From assembly GCA_021234155.1 (NCBI GenBank), contig JAJEKV010000003.1, positions 26,270,233 through 26,334,232 on the forward strand: a DNA stretch of 64,000 nucleotides. The letters are read 5' to 3'. How positions within the stretch are numbered: position 1 is the first letter of the stretch; every line of letters starts with the position of its first letter. A program made the position numbers and the translations under genes. Positions 36,101 to 48,124 of the stretch are shown one piece after another. The notes beneath the pieces are model-generated. The model had not been told where the DNA came from and searched no databases. It saw only the letters and a program-made list of their open reading frames with translations. The stretch is from Isoetes taiwanensis. Lineage: Eukaryota > Streptophyta > Lycopodiopsida > Isoetales > Isoetaceae.

Positions 36101-38384
36101 AGAGCAGCAAAAAGCGCAGCTTCTTCTAACCAAGCTGCAAAACACAGATGGTCCAGTGACACGCGACATTTAGTTGACTCAATTGTTTCAATTATAACGA
36201 CAAGTCCAAAGAAGGGTTCATGAGACTCACAAGCTATCTCAGGGCGTTTCCGAAATTCTTCAAGCTCTTTTTTCAAGGAACCTTGACTTCTCACAAGATT
36301 CATTGCAGCCTATAAAAGAATCATACCACTTTTCTTGTTAAAGCATCACATTTAAAAAACTTATTTGAAGATAGCACTTATGGCAGTAACCAGACTTTAC
36401 TTACCTTTGAAATAAGAGGATCCTTCAATGCAGCAACAGCATCATAATCGACATTTCCAACAGGGCTGAAATAGGTGGATACATGATTAGTTTCTGCTGT
36501 GCATTACATGGCCTAAGTACAAAGTATGAACCAAAAGCACGGCCATTAAAACTTACATTGGTGCAGGAAGGTCTCTTTTATCAAGAAGGCCGTCTATTAC
36601 AAGATCATCCAATGAAAGCAAGAGCGTATTTCCACAGTTGGCATCCTGCAGAGTACACATGAACATAATTTCAGTCCCACAAGGCAGTATTAGGTTTTAA
36701 TATTGCATTGTATAAAGTTCAGAACCCTCAAGAAAGTGGCAAATGAATATCAGCAAGCCTAAAACTATGGAAGAGCCTAAGCAACAAAAAAAGCCTTGCT
36801 TTGAAGGTTGCTTAGCAGTTTCTTCACTTCCTACTGATAAGTGAGAATAAACAAGCTCACCTGTCCAGAATAAGGAGATCCATCCTCCCCACCATTTCTT
36901 CCTGGAGGTACTAATGGAAGAACCTGTAAACATCAAGAAACATTAACCACTTAAAAGCTTGCAATTTAATTATCTTTAGAATGACATCATATTCACAAAG
37001 CAAATAGACAGGTATGGGTATGGTAATCAGAAATTAGTTGCACTAAAATTACTTCTTTGCAATATGTGCTGCGATGCATTAAGGTTCGCCTGTATGATAT
37101 GGTAAGAACGTATGCAAGCTTCGTGACATGGCTCTTGTTCCGAGCCACTTTAGACAAACATGACCCATCTCCATCTCAAATATATATGATTGTATTACTG
37201 GACTCCATTGTGCAGGTGCAACTTTTGCGCTGCTCTACATTTGAAATTTTATTCATTTTCAGGCAAATATCTCTGCATTCAGGCAGCCAGTTTAAGACTA
37301 TTCGTATTCCACGGTACACTCACTGTTGCAATAACAAACGTTCCATACAATTCCGAACACATGTCACATAAGCAAACATTATCCATAACAGCACTTTCGG
37401 GAAGTCGGGCATAAAGATGAGAAAAATATGGTTGTCGTACAGACCTGCCAAATTGTACAACCAGTGCTTTTAAGCCAGTCTATGAATTTGTAAGCACCGC
37501 TCCCCAGATCCCCAATTCCATGAGATCCGGGCAAGGAAGTAGGATGCAAGATAATCCCAGCATTTCTTCCTTTTCCTTCTAATGAAGGGTCATCCTCTGC
37601 ATAATCCACAGGCAAGAGGGAGCCAGGCTTCACCTTCTGCGGTGACGCCATTCCTTTGCCTGGACGAATGAGAAGCGCAACTCCTGAAGGAAAGCAGAGA
37701 AGTTAGAGTACTTCAAAATTTAGAGGTGGCATTGAAAGAAAAACCCAGTTGGAAGACCAATAATCACATTTTCACCGGACTAACCACAAGTCAAAAATAA
37801 AACCAAGGCAAGCGCTAAAAATTAGCATATACCACAAGCAAAAGCGAAACCGGGCTTGTTGGTAAGTCGCAGTCCTCAAAACCAAAATGTCAAGCAAACC
37901 ATTTAAATAAACAAATAAGCGGTCAATGATTCATAGCAAGCTGTAGGAATTGAAAACCGGCAGGTCCAACTACCCCAAGTTTTATTTTCAACGAATTAGA
38001 TATCAAGCTCCAGACCGACAGCAAAATCTTAGCCAAATTTAGCAGACAAGAAACATGCGCGGGGCATTTTCACAGAAGCGAATAGTAAGCATTTAACAAG
38101 TAACCAGCTCAAGAATAGGTCCAAATAACATGCAAAACAGACAAGTGGCCATCTGCAGAAGCATTTACTGCGTCCACCGACATATATAAACACCATGCAG
38201 GAGCATAAACAAGCACAAAATCTGCTGAAAATTTACACGAGTTCCAACTATTCGGGTTCAAATCCAGCTCCAGGAAAGGAAAACAAATATTAAAAAACAG
38301 GATCTGCTACGAGACACTACCATTTTCGAAACCATTCTCCGTTACAGGCTCCGAAGCAAGGGCGGTGTGGAAGAATGCTTCCAT
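33174..38384 (-). CDS. DPE1: 4-alpha-glucanotransferase, DPE1-like (GH77), complete, 17 exons
   Basis: Disproportionating enzyme: transfers glucan segments between malto-oligosaccharides, releasing glucose in starch breakdown; plastidial in known plants. Exons in coding order: 38384-38321, 37683-37445, 36923-36861, 36645-36557, 36465-36405, 36309-36231, 36134-36001, 35937-35779, 35709-35633, 35292-35153, 34550-34519, 34440-34366, 34119-34047, 33971-33865, 33788-33744, 33623-33471, 33341-33174. All introns are GT/AG, every phase joins, total 1758 nt, 585 residues plus TAA, close to the usual ~576. Active-site motifs: RIDHFRG (nucleophile Asp ~355), IIAEDL (acid/base Glu ~402), GTHDND (Asp ~461). 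Also HPTSLPGSHGIGDLG, DANCGNT, GDMPIYVGGHSADVW, SGVPPDLFSETGQLWGSPLY and the terminal SSSRMNTPAVQKGNWAWR. No CBM20, so DPE1 rather than DPE2. Start: ATG 38384 follows an in-frame TAA. The N-terminus (MEAFFHTALASEPVTENG) is short and acidic for a transit peptide, so plastid targeting is not certain; Met33 is an alternative start. Confidence 0.95.
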
Positions 38385-38930
38385 GATGCCAAAAGAAAAT
38401 CTGAAGCGGAAGAACGGAGGAAATTTGGAATTGCGAGCGATTTACCTGAATGCACTGGGCCAGGATGCAATGCTTCGGATTATATGGAGAAGAAGGAGTG
38501 GTCCCGGAGATGTCCGGCAGCCGGAAATCAGATACGTCTTTTTGCTTCCGGCTTTGTCATCTCCTTTTTTTCCTTGCTGTGGCAGCCAACCTTGCATTTC
38601 CGCCATATCTCCACAACTCCGGCGCCCTTCCGCCGACGTGGCCTCCCCATTTCCCTTACATGTCCACATCAACCGACCAGGACGAAGTGCTAATCCTACG
38701 TGTCATCCCATGTCACCGCTGACGTGTTCGGTCCCCCCCCCAGATCTCCCAGACCCTACCAGGGTTAAATATGGGCAAGTTTTGCATGCATTGTCTTGGC
38801 TTTTTCACTTTTTGTTTCTTCACCTTTTTGTTTTTCTTTTTTACCTTGACAACCATTTTTGCTCCCATGGTTCATGTGGTTCTATTTGTGTGCCCACTAC
38901 TCTTGGTTTCTTGACACGTGGCTTGTTGCT
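38385..38930 (-). promoter_or_regulatory. DPE1 5' leader and probable promoter with ACGTG/G-box cores
   Basis: Upstream of the DPE1 start the sequence is GC-richer than its surroundings (38480-38760). It carries four ACGTG cores at about 38636, 38698, 38722 and 38916, the last a perfect CACGTG G-box. G-box/ABRE cores bind bZIP and bHLH factors in plants (established knowledge); their use here is inference. No clear TATA box was found. A long frame on the + strand across this region (38365-39036) is low-complexity and overlaps exon 1, so it is not taken as a gene. Confidence 0.4.
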
Positions 38931-38949
38931 TGTGTTGCTTCTTGTTGCT

Positions 38950-40720
38950 TTGCTCTATAATTGCTTCCTCACTTCACTTGTGGGGTCTGGTTTGTTTAAA
39001 AGCACTTCCAATCGAGCCTCTGGTCGGTCATTATAACCCATCCTGTGGCCCTCTGCAACTGCTTTCTTCTTCTCCTCTCTATCATCTCTCAGAAATCCTT
39101 CCCTTATTCCCCATTCTGATTCAAAAGATGGTTGTATACCCAAACAAAACTGCCGACATTCCTATCCACTTTTTTCACTTGCCATTATTGCTTTCTATTT
39201 TCGGCCAACAATGGGAGTTATGAGTGATCCTCATATTCCTCGCAATCAATTTCTTCATCCTAGTATCATGATAAACTCCCAATATTTTAGTCTTTTGGAC
39301 TATAGTTCTTCATGCTGATCTAATGCACACGTGCATTAGACATACTGGTAGTTCGTAATTGTAATGCTTGAATATACCCAAGCGCATATTTAGTAAGGTA
39401 GCAAAACATCGGTATTACCTTATCTAATGTAATATAGACGGAAGGTCCTTTTGCAAGGTCAATTAATAGATGAGGATACATTGTGGCTTTTTTTCAATTG
39501 TAAATAATATACCAATAGTCTCCCCCTCTTGTTCTTTATAGGGGCCTCTTCTTCATGAATTGATCACATTTGGAGGAAAGCTCACAAGAAACCAAAAAGA
39601 GAAAAAATGTGACATCCATTAAATAAGGCACACTAATAAAAAATAATGGTTGTCAAATTGCTTATCGGTCCTAGATTATAATCATCCTTTCGGCTATGGG
39701 ACCTCGATTGTAATCAAAGAAAAGATTTGGGCACTCAAGTTGCAATCGCCAAACAAGTGTCACTCAGACTTGCCATGTCAAGTTTGCAGCTAAGCATGCT
39801 CATCTAGCTATGGTAGCTGGAATAAGAGTAGCTCGAAGCAAAAGGGTGCAATATCTAAATTGCTTGACCTTTTGTTGGATCTGGCAACTAGGATTGAAGC
39901 AGCTCCAGCTTTAACGAACTGACCTATATTGCTGTCAGAGTTGTTAAACAAAGAAAAAGAACTCTTGTTCTAATATTTAAAACCTTTCTTTTTCCTCCTT
40001 TGACCAGCTTTAAACTCAAGCATGATATGATTAATTGAAGAGAATAATACAATTTTAAAAATTTTGAGCTAAGTTAACGTGCTCAAGCTCTAAGTATTTT
40101 TCACCATCTTCTGTAGCTTCTTTGGTCAATAATTTCTACAGCTGGATCTCTACACTCGTCGGGATCATCATGAGAAATGGCTTATTCTCAACTAACCGAC
40201 TGTAGTCTATGGTTCTTAGATGCTAATAGCGTGGTCTATCATTAGAATTTAGTCTCCCTTCTATCATGTCGAAAGCTTCTCAAATTTTTCCTTTAAAAGA
40301 TTCGATGTCCAATAACAGATATGTTTCTATCGAGTTTGTCTCTCAAATCCCGTGAAAATAACTTCTTTGTCAAAATCAAATCTTTGTAAAAGACAGTTTT
40401 GATGCAAAAAAAGAATCCTGACCTTGCTCTTGTTCATTTGGTGGAGCTATTAATTAGAAGTAGGAAGTAGATTTGTGTCTGCTTCATGGAGACACATGCC
40501 ATGCAAGACCAGATACAAAACGAAGCCGGATTGCCTGCCATGGCTACGTTGAGCATGTAAAGGCATCCAGCCTTCACCCATATAAATAAACCCTAGAATA
40601 TATAGCATAATAATAGGGGGGTTATAGAGGGATATGATATGGATGTAAAATATGACAATTACATGACCATATGCCTAAAACAATTGAATGGGTTGTTATA
40701 AGAAAAACCTAGATTTAAAA
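38950..40720. other. Intergenic stretch, no gene recognised
   Basis: AT-rich DNA with short frames only. I found no conserved motif, RNA gene or long repeat. Confidence 0.6.
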
Positions 40721-40724
40721 TAAA

Positions 40725-40900
40725 ATATAATCGTGTCAGCTCACTGGTTATATTGGTCAAAGTAGTCTTATTAGGACATTGAGTTATTTTGGTAAAGGTT
40801 CAAGTCCCCGTATTTCATATTCTAAAACCTTAGGCGAAGCCGTATAGAGGCTCGATATTCCATCAGAACCTTAGGCGAACACGTGCTTCATATTTCGAAA
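40725..40900 (+). mobile_element. SINE-like or tRNA-derived remnant (A and B box)
   Basis: CAGCTCACTGG at about 40738 resembles a Pol III A box (TRGCTCANTGG). GGTTCAAGTCC at about 40798-40808 is an exact B box. The ~60-bp spacing is wide for a tRNA but fits many plant SINEs. No cloverleaf could be drawn, so it is not a tRNA gene. The phrase CCTTAGGCGAA occurs twice downstream (about 40830 and 40869). Both ends are uncertain. Confidence 0.45.
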
Positions 40901-41730
40901 TCATAGTCGTCCCAATCATTAATGACCATAAGCAACGAGAGGTGCCCAGAGGCTCCAACATACGATCTAGGCCATAGGATCGATAGATCCGGTGATTGTG
41001 GTAGTCCCTGCACCTTGTTTAGAATATGTGCACCTCGCCTGGTGCCTTGCATGCATTCTAAAAAAAATACCAGTATGCCGCCCAAAGTACTCCCAAATCA
41101 TATGAAAACCTTATTGTAAAAAGTGTAAATCATATAGTTGATACCACTGAAAAACATTTGAGGTACGAGGGATAACATCTACATTCATAACATTATGTGA
41201 TGTTGGTTGCAACGTTGTTGGATGTAAGGCACCTTGAGGGGTGAAAAACAAAGGACGTGTCAATGGTACAGAAGGTGTCATGGGCATAAGGTTCGTACTT
41301 ATCAGTGGTGGAGGGGTGCAGTGTCTTGCAGGGTGACGCTCCATCCAAACGATTATCCATCTACCATATATAACAACATGCATAGGGGCTCCTACTCCGA
41401 CTGTGACTCTTAGATGGAATAGACTAATGGTCAAAGCCTCTAGATAGACAACAACGGAAATATGTCAACATCATTGGTTGGCATAGAATAATGGCTAGAG
41501 TTGACCACTCCATCCGCCCCTCATGTGCATACTTTGCACATAGATTGAGTCATGATGCACAATGAGTGTAGTCTGTCAGAAGCCAGAAAAAATAATGTGA
41601 CTGCTTGCTTTGAGCTTTAAAAATTTTTATTACCTATTAGAAATAAATGCGATTTTTATGGTATAGGTAATGTGCTTGGGTAGGTATGTACCTCGCATAT
41701 TGTTAATGCACTTTGTTGCTTGATTCCACT

Positions 41731-41901
41731 CTAACTAATGAGTGCTTTATAGACAATATTGAGGGTGAAGATCTTTTCATTTTGTAGTAAAGCACCTTGT
41801 TGGGGTGTTAATTTGATGTACATTTTGACACCGCTCCTTGAGGTGCATCTTGATAGAGCAACATACAATTGACCATGTGTAAAGACCATATTTGACTCTA
41901 C
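41731..41901 (-). pseudogene. Helitron Pif1-like helicase C-terminal remnant
   Basis: On the - strand a frame reads VFTHGQLYVALSRCTSRSG, then VKMYIKL, and ends at TAG (41731-41733). HGQLYVALSR is the characteristic last helicase motif of the Pif1-type helicase of Helitrons; cellular Pif1 has a similar motif. Upstream, up to about 42100, traces of the preceding helicase part may be present but are full of stops (for example LDNCTGRVGLE). The Rep domain and 3' hairpin end were not found. Confidence 0.75.
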
Positions 41902-42099
41902 ACATAGTTGTAAGTCTAATATAAATTCAAAGAGATCTAAAAGATGTTTAGGAAGGAGCTAGCTCTAAAGACCAATTTACCATCTTCGCATCGCACTGAT
42001 GATAATTGCTACTCTAGTCCGACACGTCCTGTGCAATTATCAAGCTTATTTCCTACTTGAAGATTTAAATATGAAGTTGGCCACCTAATACTCATTGAT

Positions 42100-42690
42100 G
42101 ATTTGGAAATCATATGTGGAAGACAGATCTGCACCATGTATATCTTGGAAAAGAAGATCTGACCTCAACTAAGCAGGACAAAGTCATTTCATGGGTAAAG
42201 TCCATGGGTTTGCACATGTGAGACAGTTCTGCACGGTAGAGTTGTGTTGGTGGATCTGAATACGTCATTTAGTTCTGTTGGATGTGATCTTCTAAAAGGC
42301 ATAGATGTGATCCTTACTATTCTATTAATGTTAGTAAAACCATAAACAACTGGCTGGATTTGAAAAAAGCAAAGATAGCAGTCAGTTCTTAAAAGCCATA
42401 AAAAAATCCCTCACAGTCATTGAAAAACATTTCTATTAGCTGGACAATGTCCCACAGTACAAATTCATAAAGCCTGTAGTAAATAATAGATATGTGGCAA
42501 TAATAAGATAGAGAAATAATGGTACATTGGCATGTGAAATAGAGTGCATTCATAGTTTCAGGAGAATAGTAATGAAAGAACAAATTCGGAAAAAAAAAAA
42601 AAAAAAAAAAAAGTAGCTAATCTAAGTTATAAGAGAATGGTACACTGGTTTGTGGCAAGTAGGGTACCATAAATTCATGGATATAAATAG
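42100..42690. other. Non-coding stretch with A homopolymer
   Basis: Holds an A run of about 24 at 42590-42613, a possible tail of a + strand retroposed sequence. A weak local duplication (AATGGTACATTGG near 42513 and AATGGTACACTGG near 42636) lies on either side of it. Nothing coding was recognised. Confidence 0.5.
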
Positions 42691-42699
42691 TATGGTGTT

Positions 42700-45600
42700 T
42701 TTTTATTTTTATTTTTTTTGAAGAACTGAGACACTTATATTAAAAGAATGGCAATGATACAAGAGGAGTAGTGAGGAAAAAGAATGCCCCGAAGGGACAA
42801 AGACACCTCAGCACTCCATACTAAAAACTAGAGCGTAAACTTCCAATCGCCTCTAGTAACCACTGTACAAACTCCCTATTCGCATTTACAATGTGCAAAA
42901 TATCTCGCCAGATGCAAAACTTTGTCTCCTCTAAGCCAGTAAACACAAGAAAACTCTGGAATAGCTTATGTCTAAGTCGTGGAACTAGAGAGGCTGCAGG
43001 TTGCTGAATCCCTTGAAAAATCCATAAACGACGTCGTTTCCAAATCAACCAAACCAACCACGCCTTACACAGATGGAAAGCCTGCTTCTTAGGAGCGGAC
43101 CATGAAGCTGGAAACACATGAAGAAGTATCTTCTGGCTACACATCCTGATCCGGAACAATGCTCTGACCCAATCCCTTGCAGCTTGCAAATGTGGACACA
43201 AGACTAGACAACGTTCAATGGACTCCCGATGAGAGCCACAGCAGGGGCAAAGAAAACTCACAGCTGGCTTAAATCTATGCACCAGAACATTTACCCTAAT
43301 GCAGCGGTGCACCACTTGCCACAAGAGAACCCTAACCTTCGGTGGGGGGAGAGAGTTCCAAGTCCATGTCCAGACGGAGCGCCAACAAGAACCCTGAAGC
43401 TTCAGTGCCCACTTATCAGAAGGAGGTAAAGTATCATGAATAACCAATGTTCGGTAACAAGAACGAACAAAACATGACTCATCGACCCCTGAATGAACCT
43501 TCCAAATCTGAAAGACCACCCCTCCCCGAGAAGAACAGAATGCAAAGTGGAATACCGGAGGCCACTTGTCGCCGATAGCTCGATCACGCTCTTAAGCCGA
43601 AAAGCGGGCCTGAAAAAACTCCCAAGGAGCGGCTTGGCCATGCCCATACCAATCCTCTAAGGTGGAGATCGCAACCCGAAGTCCAACAGCTCTGCGTCCG
43701 AGGCGTGCAAAAGCCGGCGACCAAAGGCAAGTATGTGGGAGGCGGAGAGGAACCCACGAAAAAGGAGAAGTGTGATGAAATACCGATGCATAGTCTACAC
43801 GGAAAAGCACTCGCGACATGCTCCCCGGACCCAGCAGACACCCTTGAGAAAAGATGACGCCGCGTGTGGGTGCGGCCTCGCACCAGTAAAAGCAAGGCCA
43901 AAGGCAACTTCACAGGGACGGATGGCTTGTGAAAAGCCACCGATTACGGAGGGACTATAAAAGCAATGCCGCACCGGAGAGAACACCTCTTCATGGAGAA
44001 TACTCCAGACAAACTTGGAGACTAACACCTTAGAATGCAAAGCCAAATCTAGGATTGCCAAACCCCCATCCTCTCGAGGGCGAAGGCACTTCCACTAGGC
44101 TACTTTAACCACTGCTCCTTCTGCAGTCCCTCCCCAAACAAAGTTTCGGACAATTCTGTCCAATTCCTAAACCTTGCATTCGGAGCTAACATAACGGGGC
44201 CCAGTATATACGTGGGTGCTACTGATAATCGACTTAGCTACGGCAATCACGCACGCCATCGACAACTTACTACCCTTCCGCCAATTCAGGTGCTTCTGTA
44301 GTCCCTGCAAAATCTCATCCCAGACACAACCCATAGAGATATCACCCCCAAAAGGAATGCCCAGAAGTCTGGCACATGCATTCACTGGGAGTACCTTCCA
44401 AGGGAAGAGAAATAAACAAGGTGGAGGCGGCGTCTCCAAAGCCCACAGAGCCGAACACTTTCCCCAATTAAGAAGACAACCAGAAGCCAAGGAAAATGTA
44501 TCCAGCAAACCCTTAACATCACGCAAATTGCTTTCTTCTGCTGCCACAAAGAGAAAAGTGTCATCTGCAAACTGATTGCAAATCTGCTGACTGCCATTCT
44601 GCATCCGAAGACCCTCTACCACTCCCTCATCTACTGCAGTCAAGAGCAATTGTGATAATGCCTTCGCCACCATGGTAAACAAAAATGGGGCCAGAGGGCA
44701 GCCCTGATGGACTTCTCTTCCCATCGAAAAAAATGGGGAGGGCTCCCCCTGGCACACAACTGTAGCTCGTGCTGACGTGTGAAGCTTCATAACTGTTTCT
44801 GTAAAACGTGGACCACAACCCAAAGCGGAAAGCATACTAGACAAAAACTCCCAGCGCACACTGTCATATGCCTTCGCAAAATCGAGCTTAAGATAAACAA
44901 CTCCCTGACCTGTTTTCCTAGCCCAATACAAGCCCTCATAAGCAGCAGCAACATTAGTTAAGATGTTTCTTCCCGGGATAAACCCGGACTGAACCTTGTT
45001 AATAGAGGAAGCTAGAACCAGTTTAAGCTTTTCTGCCAAAGCTTTTGCAATAATCTTATACACAGAGGAGAGCAAAGAAATAGGCCTCCAATGGATGGCT
45101 GTTTTACCTTAGGGATCAGGGAAATGCAGGCAGTGTTAAGAATTTTATCCATTTCATGAGAGTGCAGCAAGTCAAGATAGACCTGATACACTGACTCTCC
45201 AGCCCATTCCCAATAAGTCTGAAAGAATTCCACAGGCACCCCATCCAGCCCAGGACACTTATCCTTAGCCATGCACATACATGCACCCTCTAAATCTTCC
45301 TTGGAGAGTTCCTGTTCTAAACTATCATGCTGATGGTGCAAGATAGATGGCTTAACGGCAGCCAAAACCAGATCCTGCATTTCTTGCTCGTATAGAAACG
45401 ACTGCTTAGCGAAGAACATTGAAAAATGGCCGTGCACATACCTCTGGAGATCAGCAGGATCCTCCAATTTACGACCATCTGACAAAGTAAGGGATGCCAT
45501 TGATGCTGCATACTGACGCTGCCTTGCTGCCCTAAAGAAAACCGAAGAGCTCGTGTCTCCTTGTTTCAGCCAAGTAAGTCCAGACTTCACCCGAGCTTCC

Positions 45601-46567
45601 TTAACTTTGACCTGCTCTAGAGATATGATCTCTGCGCAAGATGGCATTCTCCGGATGCCATCGGAAGGTTGTGCCCTGAATCTGCTCCAACTCTCTATAG
45701 AGTAAGTGGAGTTCCTGCACTCCCCCGGCGAACTCACGCCTACCAAAAGCCTTAGCAAAACGTTTAACCCTAGTCAATGCCGCCACCATGCCCGCCATTC
45801 CACTCGAGAGGAGAAGGTATTGAGCCACAAGTCCCGACAATGAGACGAAAATACTTCATCTGTCAAGAAGGGGTATTCGGACGAAATAATTGCTCGAGGG
45901 TTTGGGGGTAGAAGTATTCTGGCTACACAACAATTGAGGATAATGATCAGAAATGGAGGTGGAAAGAATGTTGCTCCTATGCAGAGAGGGTACTTCATCC
46001 AATGTGCGGGGAGGCATAACATCTATCATGCCTCGTGATAGGCCGCCCGCCCGATCCGCCTATTGCACCATGTGAAAGACAAATCTCCTTCCACCTCTAC
46101 CATAGCCAGATCCCGCAGAACAATCTAGACCATTGATCCCTCTCAAAACCCCGCTGTAACCAAGCACGGGGGGGTAGAGCGATCCGTACTGCTCTACCAT
46201 ATTAAAGTCTCCAGCAACCAGGCTACTTGCAAACCACCAAGATTCCTTATCTTGTTTCTTATTATGGCCCACAGAGCACCTCTCTGAGATGGCTGGTTTG
46301 AGGCATAGACATTCACAATCCCCCATTCCTGTCCTCCCTCAAGCCACTTAATAATTGCCCAACGACCATACTTATCTGCTGCGGAGTACGTAACATTAAC
46401 ATTCATTTTCCAAGCAATAAGAGTACCCCCACTAGACCGCCCCGAGGAAGAGGCAATGGATGCAAAATGTCTTCCAACCATATCCATCAATTGTGTCATA
46501 TCTCCCCTGTGGCACTTATGCTCCTGAATACAAACAATATCAGGATGAAGCTGACGAAGCGCCAAAG
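42700..46567 (-). pseudogene. LINE ORF2: endonuclease, reverse transcriptase, zinc-binding tail
   Basis: Non-LTR element in several frames. From high to low coordinates: apurinic-type endonuclease (LHPDIVCIQEHKCHRGDM near 46540, GRWAIIKWLEGG, AGDFNMVEQYGS near 46220); RT (MAKDKCPGLDGVPVEFFQ, then after a frameshift near 45090 WRPISLLSSVYKIIAKAL, SGFIPGRNILTNV, YLKLDFAKAYDSVRWEFL, REVHQGCPLAPFLF, active-site FADD in NQFADDTFLFVA near 44560); then a zinc-binding tail (WNSLPPPKVRVLLWQ, PCCGSHRESIERCLVLCP near 43210), ending at 42821. The 3' end is an A-rich tract at about 42700-42722. Frameshifts and stops near 46220, 45590, 45090, 44167 and 43500 make it dead. Its ORF1 and ORF2 start lie at 51345-53491, separated by an insertion. 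Confidence 0.93.
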
Positions 46568-46862
46568 AAATACGAAATCAACACCATATAGTATTCCGCT
46601 TGAAATCTTATAGTATTTTGCAAATCTTGTTATACAGTATAGCAAATTTTGTACTTGCATACCCCACAAACGAGGAACTTTACGTACGGTTTAGATTAAG
46701 GAATAAGGGGTGAATATGCCTATCCAACAGCTCTCGCTGCCCGGAGTCACCCCCCGTGTGAATATGCACCCAAACCAAAGGGGGTTTAAGGGGGATTTTA
46801 ATTTAAATGTGTTGGACCCAATGGTTGTGTTAATTAATGTCAATGGTAGTTATGTGTTGGTT
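46568..46862 (-). mobile_element. Truncated copy of the 115-bp-TIR element
   Basis: Inverted relative to the full copy at 48125-48564. It keeps one terminal arm (46746-46862) and most of the centre (from about 46570) but lacks the other arm, and the cut end falls exactly at the LINE junction. Near its outer end a word containing GTCAATGGTAGTTATGTGTTGG is repeated with small changes. Confidence 0.75.
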
Positions 46863-47640
46863 GTTAATGTCAATGGTTGTTATGTGTTGGGGGATTTAAT
46901 TTTTATATGTTGGATGCTTCATAATTGTATTTTGCACGTAACTAGAATTCATTTGAGGCTTTCATCTGTAGCTTTTGAATTTGATCACAATAAAGCAAAT
47001 AGAACATAAGTAAAAGTTACAATAAAGATAGAGCAGATTGATCCCATTATTCTGAAAGTTATAAAGTTTGCAATACAAAGAAAACCCCCTGTTATTATGC
47101 TACATATTGTTACTTCCGCTACAACTATTTCTCTTTCACAATGACACCATTGTTTATCAATCCATATGATTTTGGATGCTCCATCTCTAGCTTAAAGGTA
47201 ATGCATGATTCACCTTATGGTTCGATTAAAGTTCCAAACCTACAATATAAATGCATTCTTGTGGCCACTGTTTGATTGATCTACATGACATGGAAAAGGG
47301 CGTGGAATAATCCGCCTGTTGTGTGCATAAGAATCCGTTTGTTGATTGAAGCTAAAGGCTGGCTGCTATGAACAATTCGGCAGCCAGGAATATCCAAGAG
47401 TTGGAAGCAAACATAGGGCCTAAACTCTAAACTCTTTTTGAATCTGCAGCAAATCTTAGGAAGGAAACAAAAAGGGGTTTTGCAGCACTACATTGTAGAA
47501 TCAGGAAACCAATACCTTGTAAAAAAAAAAACATTATGCTAACTGAAGAAACATTAAAAAACAAATACCTTTGTAAGTGTGAGCAAAAAATCCATCTTGT
47601 GGTAGTAAAATCCACTCCGGCAATAAGAATCCAAGAGGGC
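46863..47640. other. Non-coding stretch within the composite insertion
   Basis: AT-rich. The string CCCCCTGTTATTATGCTACATATT near 47086-47109 is shared, with changes, with 48098-48115 and with the right border near 51340-51356, marking a repeated element end. No gene seen. Confidence 0.55.
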
Positions 47641-47644
47641 AAGT

Positions 47645-47943
47645 ACACATGCAAATGCACACATGCACACACATGCACACATGCACATGCACTTGCACTT
47701 GCACTTGCACATGCACAATACACATGCACATGCACATGCACAATACACATGCACATGCACATGCACATGCACTTGCACGCACATGCACATGCACACACAT
47801 GCACATGCATGTGCACATGCACATGCATACACATGCACAGTGTTCATGCACAAACACTGCGCTGTGCATGTGCACATGCATGTGCATATGTGTGCGTGTG
47901 CATGTGCGTGCATGTGCATGTGTTCATGCACAAACACATGCAG
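47645..47943. repeat. ATGCAC-type microsatellite with internal strand switch
   Basis: About 300 bp of CA/ATGCAC units. From 47645 to about 47840 the CACATGC sense dominates; beyond about 47865 the tract turns to GTGCATGTG, so the two parts are inverted and could form a cruciform. Long frames with Cys/Met/His/Val or Thr/His/Ala repeats in four frames are artefacts of the repeat. Confidence 0.95.
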
Positions 47944-47997
47944 AGAAAGACAACAACCCTCGGATTGTTCCAACCAACAAAAATCAACGGCCCATAA

Positions 47998-48115
47998 AGG
48001 GTGCACTCTAGAAATACTATTTAGTACACCTCAACGAATACAACAACGAAATCATAGAAAAACCATGTGAAAAAACGTATAAAAATCTAAAAGTAACCCC
48101 CTGTTATTGTGCAAC
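47998..48115. repeat. Repeat shared with 51235-51355
   Basis: GGGTGCACTCTAGAAATACT and TTAGTACACCT are shared exactly with 51236-51270, and similarity continues to CCCCTGTTATTGTGC / CCCTCTGTTATAATGC. The two copies are in the same orientation 3.24 kb apart, inside the insertion that splits the LINE. Confidence 0.8.
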
Positions 48116-48124
48116 ACATAACTA

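Noticed and set aside
38365-39036. 223-codon + strand frame near the DPE1 promoter
   Set aside because: It overlaps DPE1 exon 1 antisense, is low-complexity, and has no family motif.
40737-40810. tRNA gene
   Set aside because: A and B boxes are present, but no acceptor stem or cloverleaf can be formed and the spacing is too wide.
47427-48070. Several overlapping 100-150 codon frames rich in Cys/His/Met/Thr on both strands
   Set aside because: They are produced by the ATGCAC repeat, which lacks stops in several frames.
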